Made by a program: the position numbers and the translations under genes | NCBI RefSeq assembly: GCF_000982415.1 | Contig: NZ_LANI01000004.1 | Span: 62,001-126,000, forward strand | Reading direction: 5' to 3' | Length of the DNA: 64,000 nt | DNA from: Kiloniella litopenaei | GTDB taxonomy: Bacteria > Pseudomonadota > Alphaproteobacteria > Kiloniellales > Kiloniellaceae | Notes under the pieces: model-generated | Database searches by the model: none | Told to the model about the DNA's origin: nothing | The model's input: only the letters and a program-made list of their open reading frames with translations | Shown here: positions 47,626 through 56,229 of the stretch, piece by piece | How the letters are laid out: each line of letters starts with the position of its first letter | Numbering within the stretch: the first letter of the stretch is position 1

Positions 47626-48785
47626 TGAAAACTGCTTTGACCAATACACATGTTTTCACCGGGGAAGAGTGGTTAGAAGCAGCAACAGTCATTATCAATG
47701 GCAGGATTATCGAGGCTGTCGGAACGTCCATCGACATTCCTGATGATGTGGATTGCGTCAGAAATTTAAACGGCGAAAAGTTGGTTCCCGGATTCATTGA
47801 TGTACAGGTCAATGGTGGCGGCGGTGTTATGTTTAATCAGGATACATCACTCGCCGGGCTAAGATCTATTGCACAGGCACATCGTCGTTATGGTACAACG
47901 GGGATGTTGCCAACCTTGATTACCGATGATCGGCCTGTGATGGAAGCTGCTGTTACTGCGATGCAGGAAGCTCTTGATAATAATGAACCGGGTATTCTTG
48001 GTATTCATTTAGAGGGGCCTTATCTTAATCGGGTGCGAAAAGGGGTGCATCAGGAAGATAAGATCAGGTCTATGGAAACAGATGCCTTAGATCTTTTGTC
48101 TCGTCTTACTGCGGGTAAGACGTTGGTCACACTTGCCCCTGAAAAAAATACATCGGGAATTATTCGACAGCTTGTTGAGCGTGGGGTCTTGGTCGCTGCC
48201 GGACACACCGCCGGTGTTTATGATGATTATCAGGCTGCCTTTTCCGAAGGCCTTAGCTGCTTTACGCATCTATTTAATGCCATGACACCGATGGAAAGTC
48301 GTGAACCAGGGGCAGTTGGTGCCGCACTGGATAATGATGACAGCTGGTGTGGTTTGATTGTTGATGGATATCATGTTCATCCCGCAACATTACGAAGTGC
48401 GATCAAGGCAAAGAAACGCGGTAAGATGATGTTGGTGACTGATGCTATGGCCACGGTGGGGAGCGATCAGGATTTTTTTGAACTTTACGGGCAAAAAATC
48501 TACAGCCGCGAGGGGCGTTGTACTACGGCCGAAGGTGTTTTGGCAGGTGCACATCTGGATATGGCTACAGCAGTGCGTAATAGTGTTGAGTTGTTAAGCC
48601 TTTCCCATGATGAAGCTCTGCGAATGGCGTCGTTATATCCGGCTGAATTCCTTGGTTTGGGGAATGAACTCGGACGTATTGAAAAGGGATATAGAGCATC
48701 TATGGTTTTGTTGGATGATGCTGGTCTTGTTCTTGATACCTGGATTGATGGGCGCGACACGGGAATGGATGGACTAGATATCTGA
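47622..48785 (+). CDS. nagA: N-acetylglucosamine-6-phosphate deacetylase
   Basis: A 387-residue amidohydrolase making GlcN-6P and acetate. Metal and substrate positions visible are GFIDVQVNGGGGV, HLEGPYLN, the His in AAGHTAG, FTHLFNAM and the catalytic Asp in VTDAMATVG. It joins the products of the kinase and MurQ to the NagB-II step. Overlaps the upstream gene by 4 bp. Confidence 0.95.
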   Translation: MMKTALTNTHVFTGEEWLEAATVIINGRIIEAVGTSIDIPDDVDCVRNLNGEKLVPGFIDVQVNGGGGVMFNQDTSLAGLRSIAQAHRRYGTTGMLPTLITDDRPVMEAAVTAMQEALDNNEPGILGIHLEGPYLNRVRKGVHQEDKIRSMETDALDLLSRLTAGKTLVTLAPEKNTSGIIRQLVERGVLVAAGHTAGVYDDYQAAFSEGLSCFTHLFNAMTPMESREPGAVGAALDNDDSWCGLIVDGYHVHPATLRSAIKAKKRGKMMLVTDAMATVGSDQDFFELYGQKIYSREGRCTTAEGVLAGAHLDMATAVRNSVELLSLSHDEALRMASLYPAEFLGLGNELGRIEKGYRASMVLLDDAGLVLDTWIDGRDTGMDGLDI

Positions 48786-48809
48786 GGATATCCAAAGAGG
48801 AAATTAACA

Positions 48810-49898
48810 ATGGGTAAGCAGAGGGTTCTTGTTGTTGGCTTGGGAAATATGGGGCAATCCCACGCCAAAGCCTATCATCATCTGGAAGGGTTTGAAATTG
48901 TTGGACTTTGTAGCAGAAGCCTGAATGACGAGACATCTTTACCCGCTGAAATTTCCGGCTATGACCGATTTTCCGATTATGATGAAGCTCTCGATCTTTT
49001 AAAGCCAGATGTTGTTTCTATCAATACCTGGCCGGATACACATGAATCCTATGCTTTAAAAGCTTTTGAGGCCGGAGCACACGTTTTTCTGGAAAAGCCG
49101 ATTGCGGATAGCGTCGCGGGGGCTGAACGTGTCATCAAAGCTGCACAAAAAAGGAGCCTTAAACTCGTTATTGGTTATATTCTGCGCCATCATCCTTCGT
49201 GGCAGGAATTTGTTTCTCAGGCGCAAAAATTGGGAAAACCGCTTGTGATGCGGATGAACCTTAACCAGCAAAGTAGTGGCGACACTTGGCAGGTACATAA
49301 GCAGCTTATGAAAAGCATATCACCGATCGTTGATTGCGGTGTTCATTATGTTGATATGATGTGTCTGATGACACAGGCGCAACCTGTAAAGGTACATGCG
49401 ATCGGTGTTCGGTTAAGTGATGAAATTGATCCTGACATGTATAACTATGGTCAGCTCCAGGTTACATATGATGATGGATCTGTGGGCTGGTATGAAGCAG
49501 GTTGGGGGCCAATGATGAGTGAGACGGCATTCTTTGTTAAAGATGTCATTGGGCCAAAGGGCTGTGTGTCAATTGTTGCCGAAGATCAAAACCGGGCAGA
49601 AGACAAGGCAATGGAATCTGACGATATTGATGCACATACCAAAACGTCGGCACTATTGTGTCATTCATCGAAACTCAATAACGATAAGTCATTCGCACAT
49701 AAAGATAATTTAATCCGAATGGATGATGAGCCTGGTCACGATGCTCTCTGTCAAAGAGAACAGGAGTTCCTGTTAAAAGCCATTATAGACGATTTAGATT
49801 TGACATCTCACATGCAGGATGCTGTGAACAGTATGAAAATTGTTTTGGCTGCGGATGAATCGGTTCGAAGTGGTCAGGTTGTACATTTGAAACGCTAA
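48810..49898 (+). CDS. Gfo/Idh/MocA-family oxidoreductase of unknown substrate
   Basis: A 362-residue NAD(P)-dependent dehydrogenase. The N-terminal Rossmann fold has VVGLGNMGQSHAKAYH; the family motif EKP lies in FLEKPIADS. The His/Asp catalytic region is in DCGVHYVDMMC. It is embedded in the amino-sugar operon between nagA and the aldolase. A sugar or sugar-phosphate oxidation, perhaps opening an unusual amino sugar or anhydro-sugar, is suggested by position only. It is not needed for the standard GlcNAc route. Confidence 0.85.
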   Translation: MGKQRVLVVGLGNMGQSHAKAYHHLEGFEIVGLCSRSLNDETSLPAEISGYDRFSDYDEALDLLKPDVVSINTWPDTHESYALKAFEAGAHVFLEKPIADSVAGAERVIKAAQKRSLKLVIGYILRHHPSWQEFVSQAQKLGKPLVMRMNLNQQSSGDTWQVHKQLMKSISPIVDCGVHYVDMMCLMTQAQPVKVHAIGVRLSDEIDPDMYNYGQLQVTYDDGSVGWYEAGWGPMMSETAFFVKDVIGPKGCVSIVAEDQNRAEDKAMESDDIDAHTKTSALLCHSSKLNNDKSFAHKDNLIRMDDEPGHDALCQREQEFLLKAIIDDLDLTSHMQDAVNSMKIVLAADESVRSGQVVHLKR

Positions 49899-49936
49899 GA
49901 TGCGTTTTGTCATATAGATAACAGGGAGGATCGGCG

Positions 49937-51010
49937 GTGTCTGAAAAACTTCGCCCGGGTGTTGTTACCGGTAAGGACTATGAGAAACTTGTAAAGGCTT
50001 GTAAGGCCGGGAACTATGCACTACCAGCTGTTAACGTGACCAGCAGCAGTACAGTAAATGCCGTTTTGGAGGCAGCTGCGCGTAACAAATCAGATGTTAT
50101 CATTCAGGTCTCAAACGGTGGAGCAGGTTTCTATGCCGGTGCGGCGTACCCGGATAGCCTGCAGGGCAAAGTACTGGGTGCGGTTTCTCTGGCCCAGCAC
50201 GTTCATCTGTTGGCAGAAGGTTATGGTATTTGTGTTGTACTGCATACGGATCATGCCAATCGCGGTCTTTTGCCATGGATTGATGGTCTGTTGGCAGAGG
50301 GTGCAAAGTTCCGTGAAAAGAACGGAAAGCCACTCTACACGTCTCATATGATTGATCTTTCCGAAGAGTCTCTGGAAGATAATGTTGGCACCTGCGCTGA
50401 CTATCTGAAGAAAATGGCGCCACTTGATATGAGCCTGGAAATCGAGCTGGGTGTTACTGGCGGCGAAGAAGACGGCGTTGGGTCCGAGCACACTGGTGCG
50501 GATAACCCCAAACTCTATACACAGCCAGAAGACGTGGCCTATGCCTATGAGCAGCTGAACCCGCTTGGCGATTTTTCGGTTGCGGCATCTTTTGGTAATG
50601 TGCACGGGGTATATAAGCCCGGTAATGTCAAGCTTCGTCCGGTGATCCTTAAGGACTCCCAAGCACTTATGACAGAACGTTATGGCTTGGAAGAGAATTC
50701 GTTGGATCTAGTTTTCCACGGCGGATCGGGCTCTTCCGAAGCTGATATTAAAGAAGCTGTTTCATATGGTGTCTTTAAAATGAACGTCGATACTGATCTG
50801 CAATATGCTTACTCGGAACCAGTCGGTGCTTACGTAAATGCGAACCAGAATGCATTTGTTGCTCAGATTGATCCGGAAACGGGTAAACCCCTGAAGAGCA
50901 AATATGACCCTCGTAAATGGGTGCGTCAGGCAGAGCAAGGTCTTGGTACCAAGTTAGATGAAATCTTTACTGTACTGGGCTCTGTTGGAAAGTCAGTGGC
51001 ACAAGGTTAA
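49937..51010 (+). CDS. fba: Class II fructose-bisphosphate aldolase
   Basis: A 357-residue zinc aldolase of the class IIa (FbaA-like) type. Metal and substrate positions: VVLHTDHAN, HGVYKPGNV, and VFHGGSGSS with the NMDTDLQYA-like NVDTDLQYAY. It splits fructose-1,6-bisphosphate to DHAP and GAP. Start is GTG 49937 after GGGAGG. It is next to a PfkB kinase in the amino-sugar operon, which suggests dedicated channelling of fructose-6P into triose phosphates. Confidence 0.93.
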   Translation: MSEKLRPGVVTGKDYEKLVKACKAGNYALPAVNVTSSSTVNAVLEAAARNKSDVIIQVSNGGAGFYAGAAYPDSLQGKVLGAVSLAQHVHLLAEGYGICVVLHTDHANRGLLPWIDGLLAEGAKFREKNGKPLYTSHMIDLSEESLEDNVGTCADYLKKMAPLDMSLEIELGVTGGEEDGVGSEHTGADNPKLYTQPEDVAYAYEQLNPLGDFSVAASFGNVHGVYKPGNVKLRPVILKDSQALMTERYGLEENSLDLVFHGGSGSSEADIKEAVSYGVFKMNVDTDLQYAYSEPVGAYVNANQNAFVAQIDPETGKPLKSKYDPRKWVRQAEQGLGTKLDEIFTVLGSVGKSVAQG

Positions 51011-51024
51011 TTAGATAGGACTGT

Positions 51025-52125
51025 ATGATGAAGGCGCTGACACTGGGTGGGGCTACTGTCGATATTATCGCGTCAGTATCTGACGATGAGATCGAACGTA
51101 TGACAATGCATAATGCGATCACGAACTTTCTTCTTTTGGAAGAAGGTAAAAAAGTGGACGCTGAGAACATTGAAACCCACACTGGTGGCGGTGCCATCAA
51201 TGCTTCTGTTTCTATGGCTCAATTGGGCATAGATGTTTCCTGTGTTGTGAAATTGGCTGATGATATCGAAGGCCAGATGGTTTTGAAGCGTTTGGAAGAA
51301 AAGTCTATTGGTCGTCAATGGGTTTTATCAAACGCTGATTTACCAACGGGCTGTGCCGTAATGGTGTCGTCGCATGTCAGAAACCCGACAATCTTTGTCG
51401 CTCGCGGGGCGAATACGCTTCTGACACCGGATGAGATCAAGCCGGAAATGTTCAAAGGCGTTGAACTTACCTATGTGACGGGGTTGAGTGGGGCATCTGC
51501 TGATTGCTTTCCTAATATTGTAAAGCTTGCTAAAGCTGCGGGAAGCCTTGTCGTTGCGAACCCCGGAATTCGACAACTTTCCTCGCGTACCCAATCATTC
51601 TGGAACTCTCTTCAATACATTGACGTTCTGGTGATGAATGAGGTTGAGGCAGGGCAACTAGTGCCTTTCGTCTCGGCAAAGTCAGAAATTGATGCGGTCC
51701 ATCCATGTGCTTATTCAGATGATGCCAAGCTTCCTGAATTGCTGAAAAAAGGGGTGGGGGTTTCTGGCACTATGATGGGATTGCGTGAATTCACCCAGAT
51801 AATAAATCGTCTTGGGCCAGAACGCCTATTGGTTACCAACGGTAAGGAAGGGGCTTATCTCGGCACAAATGCGCAGATTATTTTTTGCCCGGCACAAAAA
51901 GCCAAAGTAATGGGGACTGCCGGTGCAGGGGACTCTTTTGCATCAACTTTTGCTTCGTTTATCGGCCTTGGTAAAGGCGAAGAGCTGGCACTGAAAGCAG
52001 CGTCAATTAATTCAGCTTCCGTGGTTTCTGTTATGGATACACAGTCTGGATTACTTACCCAGGATCAGCTTGTGGCCGGTATTGAAAAGGCTGACTGGCA
52101 GAGGTATCAGAGCTATTGCCTATAA
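51025..52125 (+). CDS. PfkB-family carbohydrate kinase
   Basis: A 366-residue ribokinase-fold kinase. N-terminal GG motif HTGGGAINASVSMAQLG and C-terminal catalytic signature GTAGAGDSFAST with the base D303. It is the last gene of the amino-sugar operon. Between NagB-II (fructose-6P) and the aldolase (fructose-1,6-bisphosphate), a 6-phosphofructokinase activity would fill the gap. This is inferred from context, because PfkB proteins also include ribokinases, adenosine kinases and others. Confidence 0.88.
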   Translation: MMKALTLGGATVDIIASVSDDEIERMTMHNAITNFLLLEEGKKVDAENIETHTGGGAINASVSMAQLGIDVSCVVKLADDIEGQMVLKRLEEKSIGRQWVLSNADLPTGCAVMVSSHVRNPTIFVARGANTLLTPDEIKPEMFKGVELTYVTGLSGASADCFPNIVKLAKAAGSLVVANPGIRQLSSRTQSFWNSLQYIDVLVMNEVEAGQLVPFVSAKSEIDAVHPCAYSDDAKLPELLKKGVGVSGTMMGLREFTQIINRLGPERLLVTNGKEGAYLGTNAQIIFCPAQKAKVMGTAGAGDSFASTFASFIGLGKGEELALKAASINSASVVSVMDTQSGLLTQDQLVAGIEKADWQRYQSYCL

Positions 52126-52163
52126 TAATTTGTAATTAGCTGATCCAAAATTAATATTTGAGA

Positions 52164-52406
52164 TCAAAGCAGGTGCTTGTGATTGCCGTCACAAAACGGT
52201 TTGTTAGAGCTGTGCTTGCATTGACATAGAAAGTACTTCTTCGTTTTTTCAGCCGTAAAGGATATGGGTTGAAAACTCGTACCCCTGTGGCTGCCATCAC
52301 AAAAGGGTTGTTTCTTAGAGCGGCCGCATGCACACCAAAAATAAGTTTTCCCTTCTTCAAGCTGGACAATAGATGGGTTGGTGTCCGCTATTTCAGGGGT
52401 TTCCAT
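52164..52406 (-). CDS. Double CDGSH iron-sulfur protein
   Basis: An 80-residue protein with two tandem CDGSH-type [2Fe-2S] motifs, C25/C27/C36/H40 (PFCDGSH) and C61/C63/C72/H76 (PFCDGNH). Start ATG 52406 is preceded by AGGAG; the longer frame to 52442 has no such site. These small proteins bind redox-labile 2Fe-2S clusters through Cys3His and are thought to act in electron or cluster transfer. No membrane segment. It is convergent with the pfkB-type kinase and appears to be a single-gene unit. Confidence 0.9.
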   Translation of the reverse strand: METPEIADTNPSIVQLEEGKTYFWCACGRSKKQPFCDGSHRGTSFQPISFTAEKTKKYFLCQCKHSSNKPFCDGNHKHLL

Positions 52407-53061
52407 TTGTCTATCTCCTGAATTTTTTAATGATAGTATCATATTTGATTGTTTTTGTTGTTATCTTTATCTTCCGGTGGTTTAGTTTGGCTGAATGACC
52501 TTACCTGTTCTCTGTTTTTGGATTTTATTTTCAAGATTTTATTCAGGGCATTCGTTTTATTCAGAGTATTAGATGGTGAATGTACAGATGAGCACGGAAA
52601 CCTTGTGTTTCAGGTCATCGTGTATTTTATAAGCTTGGATCAATCTTAAAGGTCTAATGAAAACAATGTTCTAGTGGTAAGTAATTTTACCAAGATGTGT
52701 TTTGAATTTAGATCTGTATTCTTCTTAACAAGACGTTAAACAAACAATGTTTTTAATTACTCTAGGTTGATGTTTTGTTTGTTCCACTCTAGTGTCAACC
52801 TGATATTAGGAGAAACTTCGACGACAACAAGTATTGATTCCTTTTGGTATCTATCTGATTTTGTGTTATTTTCTTTGTGTCAATAAAGAGGCTGGGAATG
52901 TGGTCTCTGGTAATCTCAGACGATGAACGGTAATCTGTTCATTCTTGTTTGTGCAAAGACCGTACAGTTAAGTGTGAATGGCACTGAATAATTTAGTATC
53001 TGTTTCAATATTTAGTTTGTCTCGTTTTTAATGAATATCTAAACCTTCAAGGGAGAATATC
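52407..53061. other. 655-bp intergenic region, nothing recognised
   Basis: AT-rich, with no convincing open frame, hairpin terminator or known riboswitch. It must contain the promoters of the CDGSH gene (left) and the OmpA-like gene (right). A long leader or small RNA cannot be excluded. Confidence 0.5.
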
Positions 53062-53919
53062 ATGCGGGGTTTAAAATTTGCTTTGGTGGCCGGTGTTGCG
53101 GCTGTAACTTTGTCTGCTTGTGCTGATCGTTATCAAATGGCCAGCGATGCAGAACCTTCAGGCTCTTCGTTTACAAGAGAGCTTTACAAAGGTTACGTCG
53201 GCCTTTCAGGTGATGAGAAAGGTGAGCAGGATTGGGCTGATTCTAATCTGTTCGCAGACAAAGCATTGGCAGCTGCTGATGGTAAGGCTGTTGCTCCTGA
53301 AGAGGTCGCAAATTGGGATCTGGATGCTGAGTTTGTCGATGATCTTTCTTCCGCACATGATCGTTTGGCATCTGCCTTGGCAAATGGTGCCGCTAATGTT
53401 GCGCCAACATCTGCTGCGAGTGCACAGGTAATGTTTGATTGCTGGATCCAAGAGCAGGAAGAGAACATTCAACCTGATCACATTGCCGCTTGTCGTGATG
53501 GTTTCCTGGCTGCAATGGCTAAAGTTGATGCCGCCATGGCTCCAAAGCCAAAAGCGCCTGCTCCGGCACCTGCTCCCGCTGCTGCGCCTGAACCATATGC
53601 AATTTACTTTGATTTTGATTCAGACGTGCTGACTGTTGATGCACAGGCAGAGGTTTCTGTTATCGTGGCTGCTGTGAAAAAGCATTCACCTTCAAAAGTG
53701 ATTGTTGCTGGCCATACAGACACTGCTGGTTCTTCCGAATATAACCAGAACTTGGCAAACAGACGTGCTGCTGCAGTTGTAAGTGCGCTAGAAAGTCACG
53801 GCGTTGCTGCTTCTATCGTTCAAAGTCAGGGCGTGGGTGAGAATGCTCCGGCTGTTGATACAGGTGATGGTATTTCTGAATTCAGAAACCGTCGTGTTAT
53901 CGTGACACTTGTGAAGTAA
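53062..53919 (+). CDS. OmpA-family outer-membrane lipoprotein
   Basis: A 285-residue protein with a signal peptide and lipobox LSAC (Cys at residue 19). A variable domain (residues 20-165) is followed by a Pro/Ala linker (PKPKAPAPAPAPAAAPEP) and a C-terminal OmpA peptidoglycan-binding domain (about 180-285). That domain has YFDFDSD, AGHTDTAGS, the Asp/Arg pair with NLANRRAAAV, and FRNRRVIV. It probably tethers the outer membrane to peptidoglycan. Resembles Pal but has a longer N-terminal region. Followed by a hairpin terminator. Confidence 0.9.
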   Translation: MRGLKFALVAGVAAVTLSACADRYQMASDAEPSGSSFTRELYKGYVGLSGDEKGEQDWADSNLFADKALAAADGKAVAPEEVANWDLDAEFVDDLSSAHDRLASALANGAANVAPTSAASAQVMFDCWIQEQEENIQPDHIAACRDGFLAAMAKVDAAMAPKPKAPAPAPAPAAAPEPYAIYFDFDSDVLTVDAQAEVSVIVAAVKKHSPSKVIVAGHTDTAGSSEYNQNLANRRAAAVVSALESHGVAASIVQSQGVGENAPAVDTGDGISEFRNRRVIVTLVK

Positions 53920-53952
53920 TTCACATGTCTGGCTGATAAGTGCCAGAATCAA

Positions 53953-53985
53953 AAGGCGGTACTGGCTTAATGCGGGTACCGCCTT
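53953..53985 (+). terminator. Terminator after the OmpA-like gene
   Basis: The stem AAGGCGGTAC/GTACCGCCTT is followed by ATTGTTAT. Confidence 0.75.
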
Positions 53986-54063
53986 ATTGTTATATTCGTC
54001 TATACCCTTCAATAAACCGTGTCATTTGCATGATTTTCACCAAATCGTGTAATGGAGACTAAA

Positions 54064-56103
54064 ATGAAAAAAATACTCTTATCAATCGGCGGCTTAATTT
54101 TATTGGTCATTGCTGTTCTATTGATTGCTCCCTTCTTTATTTCTCTTGAAGATTACAAGCCTGAAATCGCAGCAAAAGCAAAAGAAGCGACAGGACGCGA
54201 TTTGAAAATTGGAGGGGAAATCTCTCTTAGCCTTTTCCCGACTGTTGCTGTCGAAGTTAATGACGTTGCTTTGGCAAACTATGAACAGGGGCAAAGCAAA
54301 GATATGGTAACCCTTGAGCAGATGGCGCTTGAACTACAGGTTATGCCATTGCTATCAAGTCAGGTTGTGATTGATCGCTTTGTTCTTATCAAACCAGTGA
54401 TTAATCTTGAAGTTGATAAAACTGGCAAACCGAACTGGGAACTAGAAGGTGCGCAAACATCCTCAACTGATGCCACAGCGACTGACAGTTCTGATAGTTC
54501 AGGCGGGGAAAGCGGTTCTGGCCTTAGTGGTCTGTCTTTAGGTGATGTTCGTATTCAGGACGGTGAATTGCACTTCACTGATCTTGCATCTGGCACGAAA
54601 GAAGATATCGAAGCGCTTAACCTTGAGGTGTCACTCGAGGCACTAAATAAACCGCTGTCTCTTGACGGTCGATTGGACTGGAAAGCTGAGACGATTAACC
54701 TGAAAGCTGATGTTGCAAACCTGGAAAGTTTGATGAACGGCGGCAGTACAGCGCTTGAGGCATCTGTTACGTCATCACCAGTAAACTTTAGTTTCAATGG
54801 AACCGCTCAACAGGCTACTGCTTTTGCGCTTGCTGGTGCTCTTGATCTTGATGTGCCATCGGTGAAGAATCTAACCAACTGGGTTGGTGCGCCGATTGAA
54901 AGTCAAAATGAGGAAACTTTTGGTCAACTGTCTGTAAAGGGGCAACTTGATCTGAATGGTCCTGTGGTTGCGTTTGATGATGTCTCACTTGCCTTTGATG
55001 CTTTAACCGCTCAGGGAGCCTTGAAGATTGATAGTTCTGGTTCGGTGCCAAATATCGTCGCAGCTCTTTCTACTGGTGTTCTCGATATTACACCTTATCT
55101 TCCTCCTGAAAATGCTGCTGCGAATGATGTATCTACTGAAAGCTCTACGGGTAGTGCTTCGACAACACCAAGTTCCGGCGCTGATCAGGGATGGGATGAC
55201 ACGCCGATGGATTTTTCAGGTTTGAAGGCTGTGAATGCAGATCTTGCTCTTAAATCCGAGGGTGTACAAATTCGCAAGATCACAATCGGTGTCAGTGAAC
55301 TTGCTATTTTACTTCAGGGCGGTAAGTTAACCGCAGATCTGAAACAGCTCGCACTATATGACGGGCAAGCGCGTGGTAAAGTTGTTCTGGATAGCTCTAA
55401 GGCGACCCCGACAACTGCAATCAATTTTGATTTATCTGCTGTTCAGGCTGAACCACTGCTTTCAGATAGTGCTGATTTTGAAAAGCTTCTGGGGACCCTT
55501 AGTTCCAAAGCAAGCCTGACAACACAGGGTGCTTCTCAGAAGGCAATGGTATCTAATCTCAACGGAACCGGAGACTTTATATTCCAAGATGGCGCGGTTA
55601 AGGGGGTCAACATTCCTGGGCTAATTCGTAATGTGTCATTGGATGCCTTACAGAACTCTTTTGATGATGCACAATCAACTGATTTTGCAGAACTATCTGG
55701 TACTTACACAATTCAGCAAGGTGTCGTCAGCAATCAGGATTTAAGCATGATTGCGCCTTTGTTCAGGCTTTCTGGTAAAGGTACTGTGCCGATGCCACCC
55801 AAGACCCTGAATTATCGTGTCGAGCCTAAACTCGTTGGTGATCTCGAAGGGCAGGGCGGTGATACCGGTGCCAAAGGTATTGCTGTGCCTTTAATGATTA
55901 CCGGATCTTGGAGCGATCCTAAGATAGCACCAGATCTTGCGGGTGCGCTAACTGATCAGCTGAAAGATCCGTCAGCTCTTATTGAAGGCGTTGCAGGTGG
56001 CGAAGGAGGTGCAAAGCTTCCTCTTGGCGATGGTGATGCTGGTGGGGTTGAAGAAGTCATCGAGAAGCCAAAGGATGCATTGAAAAAGCTCTTTGGTAAC
56101 TAG
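54064..56103 (+). CDS. AsmA-family protein
   Basis: A 679-residue protein. ATG 54064 has GGAG upstream and is preferred over ATG 54052. An N-terminal signal anchor (residues 6-30) precedes the AsmA domain: PFFISLEDYKPEIAAKAKEATGRDLKIGGEI, given here in outline as SLEDYKPEI and GRDLKI. Two low-complexity Ser/Thr/Gly/Asp linkers interrupt it (near residues 142-160 and 355-380). The C-terminal AsmA_2 region has GDFIFQDGAVKGVNIPGL. AsmA-like proteins are thought to form bridges for lipid transport between membranes. Single gene with a terminator. Confidence 0.9.
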   Translation: MKKILLSIGGLILLVIAVLLIAPFFISLEDYKPEIAAKAKEATGRDLKIGGEISLSLFPTVAVEVNDVALANYEQGQSKDMVTLEQMALELQVMPLLSSQVVIDRFVLIKPVINLEVDKTGKPNWELEGAQTSSTDATATDSSDSSGGESGSGLSGLSLGDVRIQDGELHFTDLASGTKEDIEALNLEVSLEALNKPLSLDGRLDWKAETINLKADVANLESLMNGGSTALEASVTSSPVNFSFNGTAQQATAFALAGALDLDVPSVKNLTNWVGAPIESQNEETFGQLSVKGQLDLNGPVVAFDDVSLAFDALTAQGALKIDSSGSVPNIVAALSTGVLDITPYLPPENAAANDVSTESSTGSASTTPSSGADQGWDDTPMDFSGLKAVNADLALKSEGVQIRKITIGVSELAILLQGGKLTADLKQLALYDGQARGKVVLDSSKATPTTAINFDLSAVQAEPLLSDSADFEKLLGTLSSKASLTTQGASQKAMVSNLNGTGDFIFQDGAVKGVNIPGLIRNVSLDALQNSFDDAQSTDFAELSGTYTIQQGVVSNQDLSMIAPLFRLSGKGTVPMPPKTLNYRVEPKLVGDLEGQGGDTGAKGIAVPLMITGSWSDPKIAPDLAGALTDQLKDPSALIEGVAGGEGGAKLPLGDGDAGGVEEVIEKPKDALKKLFGN

Positions 56104-56121
56104 GTCGCCCCCTAGAATTAG

Positions 56122-56153
56122 AAGCCAGCTATCATATCGATAGCTGGCTTTTT
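56122..56153 (+). terminator. Terminator after the AsmA gene
   Basis: A 12-bp stem AAGCCAGCTATC/GATAGCTGGCTT followed by TTTCTATTTT. Confidence 0.88.
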
Positions 56154-56229
56154 CTATTTTATGATGACTGTTCTTTCCTTTAATCGCTCAAAAAGTTAAA
56201 AGTCATCATCTCCTTTTACGAGCTTTTGT

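Noticed and set aside
52449-52649. 66-codon open frame in the 655-bp intergenic region
   Set aside because: Low-complexity Phe/Leu-rich translation, no ribosome site and no recognisable domain.
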